Below, piece by piece: positions 29,132-37,126 of a stretch of 64,000 nt of DNA. The stretch covers positions 1,213,126 to 1,277,125 of the forward strand of contig NZ_CP012410.1 in assembly GCF_001274535.1 (NCBI RefSeq), read 5' to 3'. The notes beneath the pieces were generated by a model. That model was not told the DNA's origin. It made no database searches and worked only from the letters and a program-made list of their open reading frames with translations. The translations under genes and the position numbers were made by a program. Source of the stretch: Leptotrichia sp. oral taxon 212. Lineage in GTDB: Bacteria > Fusobacteriota > Fusobacteriia > Fusobacteriales > Leptotrichiaceae. Each line of letters starts with the position of its first letter. The stretch's first letter is position 1.

Positions 29132-29147
29132 TTAATCCTTCCAATTT

Positions 29148-29612
29148 TTATAATCCCTTTTTAAAGAACTTCTTAAATTCTGAAACTTCTTCAGAAGATT
29201 GAGTAATAGATACTGAATATGATGCTCCTTTAACTATACCTGGCTGATATGTCATAGGTACAAACTGGAATGAAACTTCAGGATTAGATACTATGCAATA
29301 TCCCAATGTTGCTTTAGTTTCACTTTCATTTCTTTTATTGAATACGTAAGCTTCACCGTATTCTTTTAATTCTGAATCAACAGGAATAACTACAACTTCT
29401 CTTTCTTTATATCCCACAATAAAATTACTATGTTTTGTAATCTTAACAATAACAGCATTAGTAAGTTTTTCCATATGACAATAAATTAATTTGTAATCAT
29501 CACCATTAGCAACACAGTCATTAAATATTTCTCTCATTCTTGCTTTGTTTTTTTCATTCTCTTCATCAGTAGCTCCTAAAAATACTTTTTTCACTAAATC
29601 TTTAAGTCCCAT
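29148..29612 (-). CDS. Conserved protein of unknown function (154 residues)
   Basis: The soluble protein starts at ATG with an AAAGGAG site nine bases upstream. It begins MGLKDLVKKVFLG, then has an acidic/basic helical stretch with ARMREIFNDCV and DDYKLIYCHME, and ends SEFKKFFKKGL. I recall similar uncharacterised proteins in Firmicutes, but no function. Its place within a set of immunity-type genes raises the possibility that it is also an immunity protein; this is guesswork. Confidence 0.65.
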   Translation of the reverse strand: MGLKDLVKKVFLGATDEENEKNKARMREIFNDCVANGDDYKLIYCHMEKLTNAVIVKITKHSNFIVGYKEREVVVIPVDSELKEYGEAYVFNKRNESETKATLGYCIVSNPEVSFQFVPMTYQPGIVKGASYSVSITQSSEEVSEFKKFFKKGL

Positions 29613-29781
29613 TGTTCTTTTCTCCTTTTTTTATATAAATTTAATTGTAAATGTAATATTATCTTGTAAAAAATCTGTTAAGAAATGATTTCTAAAATTA
29701 TCTAAACCTTGTATATTTTTAGAAAATACAGCTTATTATATCACATTTTAGCTCAAAAATATATATTGTTCTATTGGAAAA

Positions 29782-29820
29782 ACTGCACCTATAATCTTGT
29801 CTCCAAGATTTTTGTGCAGT
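29782..29820. repeat. CTGCACC-family palindrome, copy 2
   Basis: ACTGCACC...GTGCAGT with central TCTCCAAGATTTT closely matches the copy at 27469-27508. It lies in the spacer between the GNAT gene and the 154-residue protein gene. Confidence 0.6.
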
Positions 29821-29889
29821 ACAGGAATATATTTTTCTTTTATCTGTGTAAAGACCCAATATCCATATCATAACAATAGGAAATGAAGA

Positions 29890-30381
29890 TTACAGAATCA
29901 GCTTGTAGCTCATTCCATTTTTAGCTTCTTTAAAAGGCTTGAAACCAAGATTTGTATATAATTTTTGAGAATCTAAGTTCCAGCTGTATATTTCTTCAAT
30001 TTCGAGTTCCTTATACCCTAATTCTCTTCCACGCTCAATCAATTTTCTGATAACTTTTGTGGCAATTCCTTTTTTTCTGTAATTTTTATCTCCTATTAAA
30101 ATAGGCATATCAGCCTGCTTAAAAGAAACATCTCCTATGGATTTGTAAATTTCATCTTCGAGAACTTCTATAAAATATACTTCACCGGCCTGGCTCCACC
30201 ATGTGTACATTTTATCCAGCAGTTCCAACGTGTATGGTTCTTTATCTCCATCGAGCATCCACACTGTATCAATATCCTGATACCATTCAAAAGCAAAATC
30301 ATATTTTCCATCAAATTTTCTCAATCTGATTTCCTTATCAATTTCAATATACTCTGGCTGTTCTATTCCTTTAATTGGCAT
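29890..30381 (-). CDS. GNAT-family N-acetyltransferase
   Basis: The 163-residue protein is a GNAT acetyltransferase. The acetyl-CoA pyrophosphate loop is in KNYRKKGIATKVIRKLI (R/QxxGxG/A), and the C-terminal SQKLYTNLGFKPF is the usual final strand and helix. The substrate is unknown; the N-terminal WYQDIDTVWMLDG resembles aminoglycoside- or ribosomal-protein-type acetyltransferases. An AAGGAG site eight bases ahead of the ATG supports the start. Confidence 0.85.
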   Translation of the reverse strand: MPIKGIEQPEYIEIDKEIRLRKFDGKYDFAFEWYQDIDTVWMLDGDKEPYTLELLDKMYTWWSQAGEVYFIEVLEDEIYKSIGDVSFKQADMPILIGDKNYRKKGIATKVIRKLIERGRELGYKELEIEEIYSWNLDSQKLYTNLGFKPFKEAKNGMSYKLIL

Positions 30382-30558
30382 ATTGACTCCTTCTTATATT
30401 ATACTAAATTACTTAACAGTTGAAACTTTTTTTATTTTTACAGATGGTATGAAATTTTTTATCCATTCCTTTATTTTTATAGGATTTTTCTATTCTACAT
30501 CAAGATTATTTACGTATTTATTATGAAATAGTCCTGTTCTTAGTTTACTACCTAAATT

Positions 30559-30876
30559 TTAAATATCAAAGTGATTCTTTACTATATCGTCTAGCTGCTT
30601 AGCGATTATATCAAACTTCTGATTCAAATCAAGTATTTTTACTGTTATCTGATTACCATGCATCTGGTAAATATCATCTGGCTGAATTTCTTCTTCGGTC
30701 GGATTTTCAGTTTTACTAAATCCAAATTCACGTAAATATTTTTTATAGATGAATTTTTCAAGTTCATTTTGGTGAATAAAATTTCAATAAAATAATATAG
30801 AAAAAACAATTATAATACTTGTTAATAATGTTATAAACAGTTTTATTATTTTTTCTTTTTTAAAATCTCTTAACAT
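30559..30876 (-). pseudogene. Small membrane protein gene with an in-frame TGA
   Basis: The frame spans 106 codons from an ATG with a GAGGAAAT site to TAA. It is open apart from a TGA at 30784-30786 right after the N-terminal membrane helix. Both sides read as coherent protein: LFITLLTSIIIVFSILFY before it, and NFIHQNELEKFIYKKYLREF after it. A TGG-to-TGA change (Trp to stop) explains it best. It follows the YezG-like gene after 12 bases. Function is unknown. Confidence 0.6.
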
Positions 30877-30888
30877 TTTATTTCCTCA

Positions 30889-31395
30889 CTATTTATTAAA
30901 TTTGCTCTGATATTCCTCCATTTCCTTAAACAATTCTTCTTGCTTTTTATCTTCAGGAGTTTTTCCTAAATATTTATAACAATAATATTCTTCTCGTTTT
31001 GAAATAGTATATCCGCTTTCAAACCATTTTGTATAATCAAAATTTATTGTTAATTTCATATCTTCATTAACATTTACTACAATTGTTTGTCATAATTTTA
31101 GTTCATTATCTATAAATATTTCTTTTAAGTCATAAACCGTATCAAACAACAAACTTGATTTTTTATCAAATTCATCTTTTGGAATATTATATTTATCAGG
31201 AATATCTAAGTAATATATGTATTCATTTTTGTTTACATCTTCATCAAAATAAAAATACACAACTCCTCCACTTGAATCATCTGCCAGTTCTCCAAATAAA
31301 TAAAAACTATTCCATACTACAGGTATCATTTCATTCACTTGTTCTACTATCATTTTAAAAAATTCATCCATTCTATTTGTTAATTTCTCATCCAT
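30889..31395 (-). pseudogene. YezG-family (DUF600) immunity protein gene with an in-frame TGA
   Basis: The frame spans 169 codons and encodes the YezG/DUF600 fold throughout: NEMIPVVWNSFYLFGEL, SSGGVVYFYF, EYIYYLDIPDKYN, then after the break INFDYTKWFESGY and YCYKYLG. A TGA at 31090-31092 stands where family members commonly have Trp, so TGG-to-TGA is the likely change. YezG-type proteins are immunity proteins for LXG and other polymorphic toxins. No toxin gene is in the window. The protein as it stands would lose its last third. Confidence 0.8.
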
Positions 31396-31545
31396 TTACT
31401 TTCCACCCCTTCTATTCATTATTTCTCCTGTAAATACTTTAAAAAATTAATTTTATTACTTATATTTATCCATCATTAACGATTTATTTTCTTTTCATCT
31501 AAATATTTTTTACCATTTTTCATTTCTTAATTCTAGCATATAAGA

Positions 31546-31878
31546 TTATTTATTAAAGGCTAACTTCATAAATATTTGAATAAAATTAAATTCTATTTCT
31601 TCAACAATTACTTCTAAATTTGATAAGTCCAAATAATAAATTTTATCTTCAAATTTTCCGTTATTTTTCTTAAAACAATAAACTCCTCCACATTGATCAT
31701 CCCTTACTGGAAAAAATCTTTCTCAAAAATATTTTCATAATTAAGTACATAAAAATCACTTTTCTCACATACAGAGAATATTTCTGCAAATGCAAATGTT
31801 CCACCACCGAATTTCATTTGAAACTCAATAAAAGACTCAGGTAGTTTTCCTGATAAAATTTTCTCAATATTATTTATA
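31546..31878 (-). pseudogene. SMI1/KNR4 (SUKH) immunity gene remnant, cut by IS630 and frameshifted
   Basis: Joined across one frameshift the remnant reads SGKLPESFIEFQMKFGGGTF, then FSVCEKSDFYVLNYENIF, then PVRDDQCGGVYCFKKN and YYLDLSNLEVI. This is the SUKH domain, found in many polymorphic-toxin immunity proteins. The N-terminus is missing at the IS630 left end (31878). The frame breaks in the A6 run at 31711-31716; one extra base restores it. I did not find the missing 5' part beyond the other end of the insertion. Confidence 0.75.
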
Positions 31879-31889
31879 GTAAAACCTAT

Positions 31890-32763
31890 TTAAAACTGAA
31901 CTAATTTATTAAATAAAACAGAAGTAACTGCTTCTTCTAGTGTATTAAAATTATGGGCTATGTCTTTTAATTTTTTCTTCATATTAGCCCATAATTTTTC
32001 TATTGGATTCAAATCCTGCGAATACAGCGGAAGAAATAATAGACAATGACCCATTTCCTTAATTATCTTTTCTAATATATTCTTTCTATGAAATCTCGCA
32101 TTATCCATCACTATTAAAACTCTCTTCTCTAATTTTTCAATATCTCTTAAAAGTATCTCCCTAAACCATTCTTCAAAAAATTCACTTTCCATTGTTTCCT
32201 TGTATATCATACTTTCTATCAGTGCATTCCCTACTTTTCCAGCAACCAGATTTATTCTTGAATATCTTAATCCTCTTTTCTTCCCTTCAATAGATATTCC
32301 CCTTTTACTCCAGCCGTATTCACGGTAGTAATATTCGTCAAAGCCTGTTTCATCAATATAGATTATTTCTCTGCCTGAACCTGCTTCTGATAATTTTTTT
32401 AAATATCTATTTACTTTTTCTCGTCCTGCCCCCTGTATTTTGCCTGTTTTTTTTTCTTGTGTACCCTAATTTTTTCAGTGCTACTCTCACTATCTCCTTT
32501 CCATAGCCAAAATCTTTTGCTATTTCACGGATGTATTTATCTGCATTCTCTGGATTTTTCATATATTCATCAAGTTTTTCAGGATCAAGCACCTTAAATT
32601 TTCTTTTCCATGTTCTTGATGAAAGATCTCCTGTTTCTTTCTTAAGTTTTATCCATCCGTACAATGTGCTGGAACTTATGTTGAACTGAAATAATGTTTT
32701 TGTTTTTCCATTTTCGTAATAAAAATTTAAAATTCTTTTTCTATAATCTTTTTCATATGCCAT
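31890..32763 (-). CDS. IS630-family transposase in two frames
   Basis: The first frame (32407-32763, 118 residues) is the N-terminal helix-turn-helix. The second (open from about 32470 to 31890) is the DDE domain: IYIDETGFDEYYYREYGWS, VLIVMDNARFHR and SQDLNPIEKLWA supply the D, D and E. The frames are out by one at the nine-T run at 32447-32455 (A9 in the message). Removing one A, or slippage by RNA polymerase or ribosome, would give a full-length protein of about 290 residues. Transcriptional slippage on A-runs has been described for IS630-type elements, so the break may be programmed. Confidence 0.85.
32447..32455 (-). promoter_or_regulatory. A9 slippery run joining the two transposase frames
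   Basis: The run reads ACAAG-A9-CAGG on the coding strand and lies exactly where the frames must be joined. Homopolymers of nine A are long enough for transcriptional realignment. Simple mutation is the alternative. Confidence 0.55.
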
Positions 32764-32951
32764 AAAATTATTATACCATATTTTTAGGTCGGTTTTGTAT
32801 AAGTTTTACTATATTTCCTCAGTATGATAATACTCATGTATCTTGCTCTATGTGTACTTAGCTTGGTACTTACTTTTGAGCAATAAAAAAGGAAACATCG
32901 GCTATTTGCTTTACCTTATAACTCACTTTTTTTTATATTTTTTCTACTTAC

Positions 32952-33266
32952 TCAGCGAACTGAGCAACCGTATATTAAAGACAACAGTACTGTAATCAAT
33001 ATACGAATTATAATATGAGACAATTGTAAATTTCCAACTATATAACCGGTAAAAATTACCAATGGAATCATTAACACTAAGGAAAGATATACAAGCCATG
33101 GTAGATTCGTGACTGTAGCCGAAATCAACAAAATAGCTCCGATAAAATATAGCAAGTGAATGCTTTGAAAACCTATCTCTTTCATTTCCGCAATCACTGC
33201 AATAAGAGTCAAAATTGCATACAATGCGATAAATGCTCTAGAAAAAATATTAAGTACAATTTTCAA
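32952..33266 (-). CDS. Small integral membrane protein of unknown function
   Basis: The 104-residue protein has three or four hydrophobic helices and a short basic end (SLIYGCSVR). A GGAGGAAG site precedes the ATG. It lies 74 bases after a CPBP protease gene in the same direction, and the two could form a unit. No family was recognised. Confidence 0.65.
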   Translation of the reverse strand: MKIVLNIFSRAFIALYAILTLIAVIAEMKEIGFQSIHLLYFIGAILLISATVTNLPWLVYLSLVLMIPLVIFTGYIVGNLQLSHIIIRILITVLLSLIYGCSVR

Positions 33267-33340
33267 TTTTCTTCCTCCTTTTGAATAAAATTATAAGCAA
33301 AACTTTTATATCTTAACAGTTCGATTGTAATTAAACTAAG

Positions 33341-34015
33341 TTATTTGAGATGATTTATATATATAGGTAACACTATCATCATATATGAAATTGAATTATA
33401 TCCTATATGAGCAAGGATACAAGAAAATATAGAATCAGTATAAAAATAAAGCAAACCTAAAATTATGCCACATATAAATGAAGGTACTATTTGAGCAATA
33501 TTAAAATGAAGTATTGAAAAAAGTGCGGCAGATATAAGTAAGGCAACAATTTTCCCATAGTTTGTGGAAAGACCATCAAGCAAGAATCCTCTCATTAAAA
33601 CTTCCTCAAGAATAGGTGCAAGGATACAAAAATCGAGAAAACTGACAATCGGCGATATCTTTATTAAACGGATAATTTGTTGATAGTTTTCTTTACTTGA
33701 TGGAAATAAATCTTCAAATATGGGATCTAATCCCTTATCTAAAAGAAAATAAAATAATACGGAACACCCTAACGCTAATGTTATTCCTATAAAGGAAATA
33801 TTTGAAAACAATTGTAGTTTGAAATTTGTTTTTGTTATAAGTAAATTAAGAAATATCGCCATACATAGAACAACAGTGATTAAGTTTAAAACTCTACTTT
33901 GTTCAGGTGCAATCTTCCTCCATATTGAAATATCAAGAATTGTATACAGAATCATAAAACCAAACCAAATAAGTACCCAGAGAACGCCTTTTCCAATAGA
34001 TATTCTATTACTCAT
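33341..34015 (-). CDS. CPBP-family intramembrane metalloprotease
   Basis: I place the start at ATG 34015, after an AGGAG site; the longer frame to 34087 has no site and overlaps the next gene. The 224-residue protein has about seven membrane helices. It carries the CPBP (Abi/CAAX protease-like) motifs EEVLMRG and, further on, FSILHF and HIGYN, which supply the glutamates and histidines of the metal site. Such proteins include bacteriocin immunity/maturation proteases, which fits the immunity-rich setting, but many have unrelated roles. Confidence 0.85.
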   Translation of the reverse strand: MSNRISIGKGVLWVLIWFGFMILYTILDISIWRKIAPEQSRVLNLITVVLCMAIFLNLLITKTNFKLQLFSNISFIGITLALGCSVLFYFLLDKGLDPIFEDLFPSSKENYQQIIRLIKISPIVSFLDFCILAPILEEVLMRGFLLDGLSTNYGKIVALLISAALFSILHFNIAQIVPSFICGIILGLLYFYTDSIFSCILAHIGYNSISYMMIVLPIYINHLK

Positions 34016-34083
34016 ATAATCGTTTCTCCTAGTATTAAACAAAAACAAAATCCTAATTTCATATTTATTCACTCTCCTTTTTG

Positions 34084-34701
34084 TCATACAATCAACTTAC
34101 TTGCCAACTTGTAAACCTGTTGTATCTCTTTACTTTCTAATTTCCAGCTATCAAGCTCAATTTTAATCAACTCTGGAAATTTCTTACTAATGTCTCTTAA
34201 AGCATTTCCAACTGATTTTCTCACATATTCGCTTGCATCTTCTTTTAAGTTTGCAATTCTTTCAATAGCTTCATTCGGATTTTCTTTGAAATATGGTCTA
34301 CTTGTCCATATTTTTAGTCCCTCTGTAACTGCTCTTCTTGTATTAGGATTATTGTTTTTTAACCATTCATCAATTATTGGAAGTGCTTTTTCATATCCTA
34401 TTTTCTTGCAAAATTCATCAAATGCCTTTGCCAATACTTCCTGAACTCTCCAATTATCATCTTTGGAAACTTCATCTCGCATAAATGCTAAAATATCATC
34501 TTGTTCTGATAAATATCCAAAAAGAAATACACCATAGATTCTTACTTGATAAATATCAGATTTATATGCTAAAAATGCCAAATTCTTAGCATATTCATTA
34601 TCATTAGATTTATAATCAGTTGAGGCTCTTTTCTCTTCCTCTTTGAAACCATTTTCTATCAAAGAAAATTCTTTTTCTAAACTCGCAATATATTCTTTCA
34701 A
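34084..34701 (-). CDS. HEAT-repeat protein of the DNA alkylation repair (AlkD-like) family
   Basis: The 205-residue all-helical protein is built of HEAT-like repeats: YQVRIYGVFLFGYLS, DNWRVQEVLAKAFDEFC, NTRRAVTEGLKIW and SEYVRKSVGNALRDISKKFP. This is the pattern of AlkD-like DNA alkylation repair proteins, with WRVQE and RRAVTEGLK matching the conserved blocks. Whether it is an active glycosylase or only a DNA-binding scaffold cannot be told. Its start has an AGGCGAG site. Confidence 0.8.
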   Translation of the reverse strand: MKEYIASLEKEFSLIENGFKEEEKRASTDYKSNDNEYAKNLAFLAYKSDIYQVRIYGVFLFGYLSEQDDILAFMRDEVSKDDNWRVQEVLAKAFDEFCKKIGYEKALPIIDEWLKNNNPNTRRAVTEGLKIWTSRPYFKENPNEAIERIANLKEDASEYVRKSVGNALRDISKKFPELIKIELDSWKLESKEIQQVYKLASKLIV

Positions 34702-34732
34702 GTAATCTCGCCTCCTTACGAAAATACTTTAT

Positions 34733-34957
34733 TTAATCTATTTTTCGTTCAATATATTCATCATCAAAAGAGAATACATCGTTAGGTATACAGTCAAGTG
34801 CTTTGCATATTCTCTCTAAATTTTTAAGTATTATCAGCTTATTCTTTCCCATCTATGCCATAACATTGGTGGTTAATCCTGCCATTGCTATAACATCAGT
34901 TTTCTTTAAGCCTTTCTTTGCAAGTTGTATCCATGATGGGTTATAGTTTAATGCCAT
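34733..34957 (-). pseudogene. Cro/CI-type (XRE) regulator with an in-frame TAG
   Basis: The 75-codon frame encodes an HTH_26-type regulator: SWIQLAKKGLKKTDVIAMAG, then after the break MGKNKLIILKNLERICKALD and CIPNDVFSF. A TAG at 34853-34855 interrupts it between the recognition helix region and the rest. Relatives typically have Lys or Gln there, so a one-base change explains it. It lies 28 bases downstream of the AbiEi antitoxin gene, where the AbiEii toxin would normally be. Confidence 0.75.
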
Positions 34958-34984
34958 ATTAACCCTGTTTTCTTAGATATGTTC

Positions 34985-35617
34985 CTAATCGCTCCTTTTA
35001 TCTGTTCCGGTGTTTTGCAACATCTCCGAATATTGTTTTAAAGCATATTCCATATTCATCATAATAGCGTATTTCGATAGTTTTAATAAATTTTTCTCCT
35101 TGCTCGCAAAGTAAGACTTTATCACTTCACTAAACACTTGTACATCTATTCTGTCCTTATCTTTGATAATATCAAGTATGGTTCTTTCTTTGTCATATAC
35201 TGATATTTCTCTACCAAAGGGACTAACCATGTTTATTTTCCCAATATCGTAATAATCTTTTTTTACATACTTAAAAATAATATTATCTCTTACCGACTTA
35301 ACTCTGCTGACATTATCTCCTACCTTTACAGTCATCAGATAAACAAGGGGCATTCGTGTTGATAATCCTTGTAAATACGCCGCTGTTTCGTGAGAAAAAA
35401 TACCTTTGGGTATTCTGTATGAGAAATAAAGATACTCATCAATATTCTCACTTGGAAGTGCATAGAGTCCATTTGTTATTTTTTCAAGTTCTTTTTTTAT
35501 AGTTAATTCTTTTAGTACATCTTTATGAATACCAAGATTTATAACTTCTTTAGTAGTTATAATTCCATTATTTTCTTTTATTTTTCTAATTAGAAGTTCA
35601 CGTTTTCTAATTTCCAT
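34985..35617 (-). CDS. AbiEi-family antitoxin (type IV toxin-antitoxin), orphan
   Basis: The protein has 210 residues from the ATG at 35617, chosen because AAGGTGG lies upstream; the GTG codons at 35623 and 35620 are within the ribosome binding site. It has an N-terminal winged helix (KIKENNGIITTKEVINLGIH) and the AbiEi core with PKGIFSHETAAYLQGLSTR and a C-terminal YDKERTILDI. In complete systems it represses the operon and neutralises the nucleotidyltransferase toxin AbiEii. No toxin gene follows; the next gene is a broken XRE regulator. The operator at 35629-35658 shows that self-regulation is probably intact. Confidence 0.85.
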   Translation of the reverse strand: MEIRKRELLIRKIKENNGIITTKEVINLGIHKDVLKELTIKKELEKITNGLYALPSENIDEYLYFSYRIPKGIFSHETAAYLQGLSTRMPLVYLMTVKVGDNVSRVKSVRDNIIFKYVKKDYYDIGKINMVSPFGREISVYDKERTILDIIKDKDRIDVQVFSEVIKSYFASKEKNLLKLSKYAIMMNMEYALKQYSEMLQNTGTDKRSD

Positions 35618-35628
35618 CACCACCTTTT

Positions 35629-35666
35629 TGTTCTTAAATTATATTATTTATAAGAACAAAAGTCAA
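35629..35666 (-). promoter_or_regulatory. Promoter and operator of the AbiEi gene
   Basis: On the minus strand TTGACT (35666-35661) and TATAAT (35643-35638) have 17-base spacing. An exact eight-base inverted repeat, TGTTCTTA at 35629-35636 and TAAGAACA at 35651-35658, straddles the -10. This is the arrangement expected of a site where AbiEi binds to repress its own transcription. Confidence 0.8.
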
Positions 35667-35697
35667 TATTTAAAAAATCAAAAAAAACTTTTCACTA

Positions 35698-37092
35698 TCA
35701 CTCTTTCTGTATCAATCCCACAACCTCCACATGATTTGTCTGCGGAAACATATCTACAGCTGATACCTTTTCCAGCCTGTATCCATTCTCAATCAGAAAT
35801 TTCGTATCTCTTGCAAAAGTTGATGGATTACATGAAATATATACTATTTTCTTAATTTTATTCTTTACAACGCTTCTTAGGGCCTTTTCATCTATTCCCC
35901 TTCTTGGAGGATCAAATATTATCGCTTCAGCTTTTTCTTTTTTAAGTAATTCAGTCAGTACCTTCTCAACTTTTCCATTTATAAATTCCACATTATCAAT
36001 TTTATTTTCAACAGCAGTTTCTCTTGCTGCATTTACTGAACTTTCTACACTTTCGATTCCTATTGCTTTTCTAACCTTTGATGAAAGAGCCATTGCTATT
36101 GTTCCTGTACCTGAAAATGCATCAATTACTGTATTATTTCTGCTTTCACCTAGAAATTCTATTGCCTTGTCATAAAGCTTTATTGCCTGAGATTTATTAA
36201 TCTGGAAGAAAGAATCTGGATATATACTAAACTTTATTCCTTCCATTTCCTCTTTCAAATATTCATCTCCAAATATATGTTTTGTATCTTCTCCAAGAAT
36301 AACATTATTTGCCTCTGTTTTCACTGAAATATACACTGATTTTATAAACTCGTTTTCATTGTAAAGTTTTTCAAGAACCTTCACTAACTGCTTATATTGG
36401 GATTTTTTACTTACAACAATTATAAGCATAACCTCATTTTTTTCATTGTTTCTTACTATGACATGCTTCAAAAAGCCTGAATCTGTAATTTCATTATAAA
36501 CTTTAAATTCATTTTTAGTTCCTGCGTAGCTATTTATCTCTTCCAGAAATTTATTTATCATTTCTTCAGCAATTTTTGACTTCAGAAGGCTTTCCTTTGC
36601 AGAAAACACATTGTGGGATTTTCTGGAATAAAATCCTGTTAAAATCTTTCCGTCTTTCTTAAATAAAGGTTCTGAAGTTTTATTTCTGTAGTTTGTTTCA
36701 ATTTCACTTCCAATAATATTTTCTATATTAATCTTTTCAAGATTTATACTACCTACTTTTTCCAGAACTTCCCTCAGCATCTGATTTTTATATTCAAGCT
36801 GCTTATCATATTTAAGCATTCCAAAATCACAGCCGTCAAAGTCTTCAAAACTCACTTTTGAAGTATCTTCTATTCTGTCTTGTCCCGGTTTTATTATTTT
36901 TGTAATAAGCCCTCTGGCATAGGATTTTTTCACTGAAATTATTTCAATTTCAAGTATATCTCCAGGAACACTCATTGGTACAAATACGGTAAATCCGTCA
37001 ACTCTTCCCAGTCCTTCCCCACCAAATACTATTTTTTCTATTTCAATTTCCAGTTTCTGCCCTATTTCATAATTATTTTTTATATTATCCAT
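35698..37092 (-). CDS. 23S rRNA (uracil-5-)-methyltransferase, RumA/RlmCD type
   Basis: The 464-residue enzyme has an N-terminal TRAM domain (to about residue 66) and a class I methyltransferase domain. DAFSGTGTIAMAL is the S-adenosylmethionine loop, YISCNPSTFARD carries the catalytic Cys, and TNHVEVVG the general base Glu. The iron-sulfur cysteine cluster of E. coli RumA is not kept; only Cys88 remains (DGCDFG). Which uracil it methylates is uncertain. It is followed downstream by the AbiEi gene in the same direction. Confidence 0.9.
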   Translation of the reverse strand: MDNIKNNYEIGQKLEIEIEKIVFGGEGLGRVDGFTVFVPMSVPGDILEIEIISVKKSYARGLITKIIKPGQDRIEDTSKVSFEDFDGCDFGMLKYDKQLEYKNQMLREVLEKVGSINLEKINIENIIGSEIETNYRNKTSEPLFKKDGKILTGFYSRKSHNVFSAKESLLKSKIAEEMINKFLEEINSYAGTKNEFKVYNEITDSGFLKHVIVRNNEKNEVMLIIVVSKKSQYKQLVKVLEKLYNENEFIKSVYISVKTEANNVILGEDTKHIFGDEYLKEEMEGIKFSIYPDSFFQINKSQAIKLYDKAIEFLGESRNNTVIDAFSGTGTIAMALSSKVRKAIGIESVESSVNAARETAVENKIDNVEFINGKVEKVLTELLKKEKAEAIIFDPPRRGIDEKALRSVVKNKIKKIVYISCNPSTFARDTKFLIENGYRLEKVSAVDMFPQTNHVEVVGLIQKE

Positions 37093-37126
37093 TATTTTAC
37101 CTCTTTATAAATTCATTATTTATTTT

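Larger units (their letters stand above)
31879..32809 (-). mobile_element. IS630-family insertion sequence
   Basis: The element is about 931 bases. Its terminal inverted repeats start GTAAAACCTATTTAAAACTG on one end and GTAAAACTTATACAAAACCG on the other, with about four out of five bases matching. It is flanked on both sides by TA, the expected target duplication of IS630/Tc1-mariner elements. It encodes a two-frame transposase. Confidence 0.88.
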
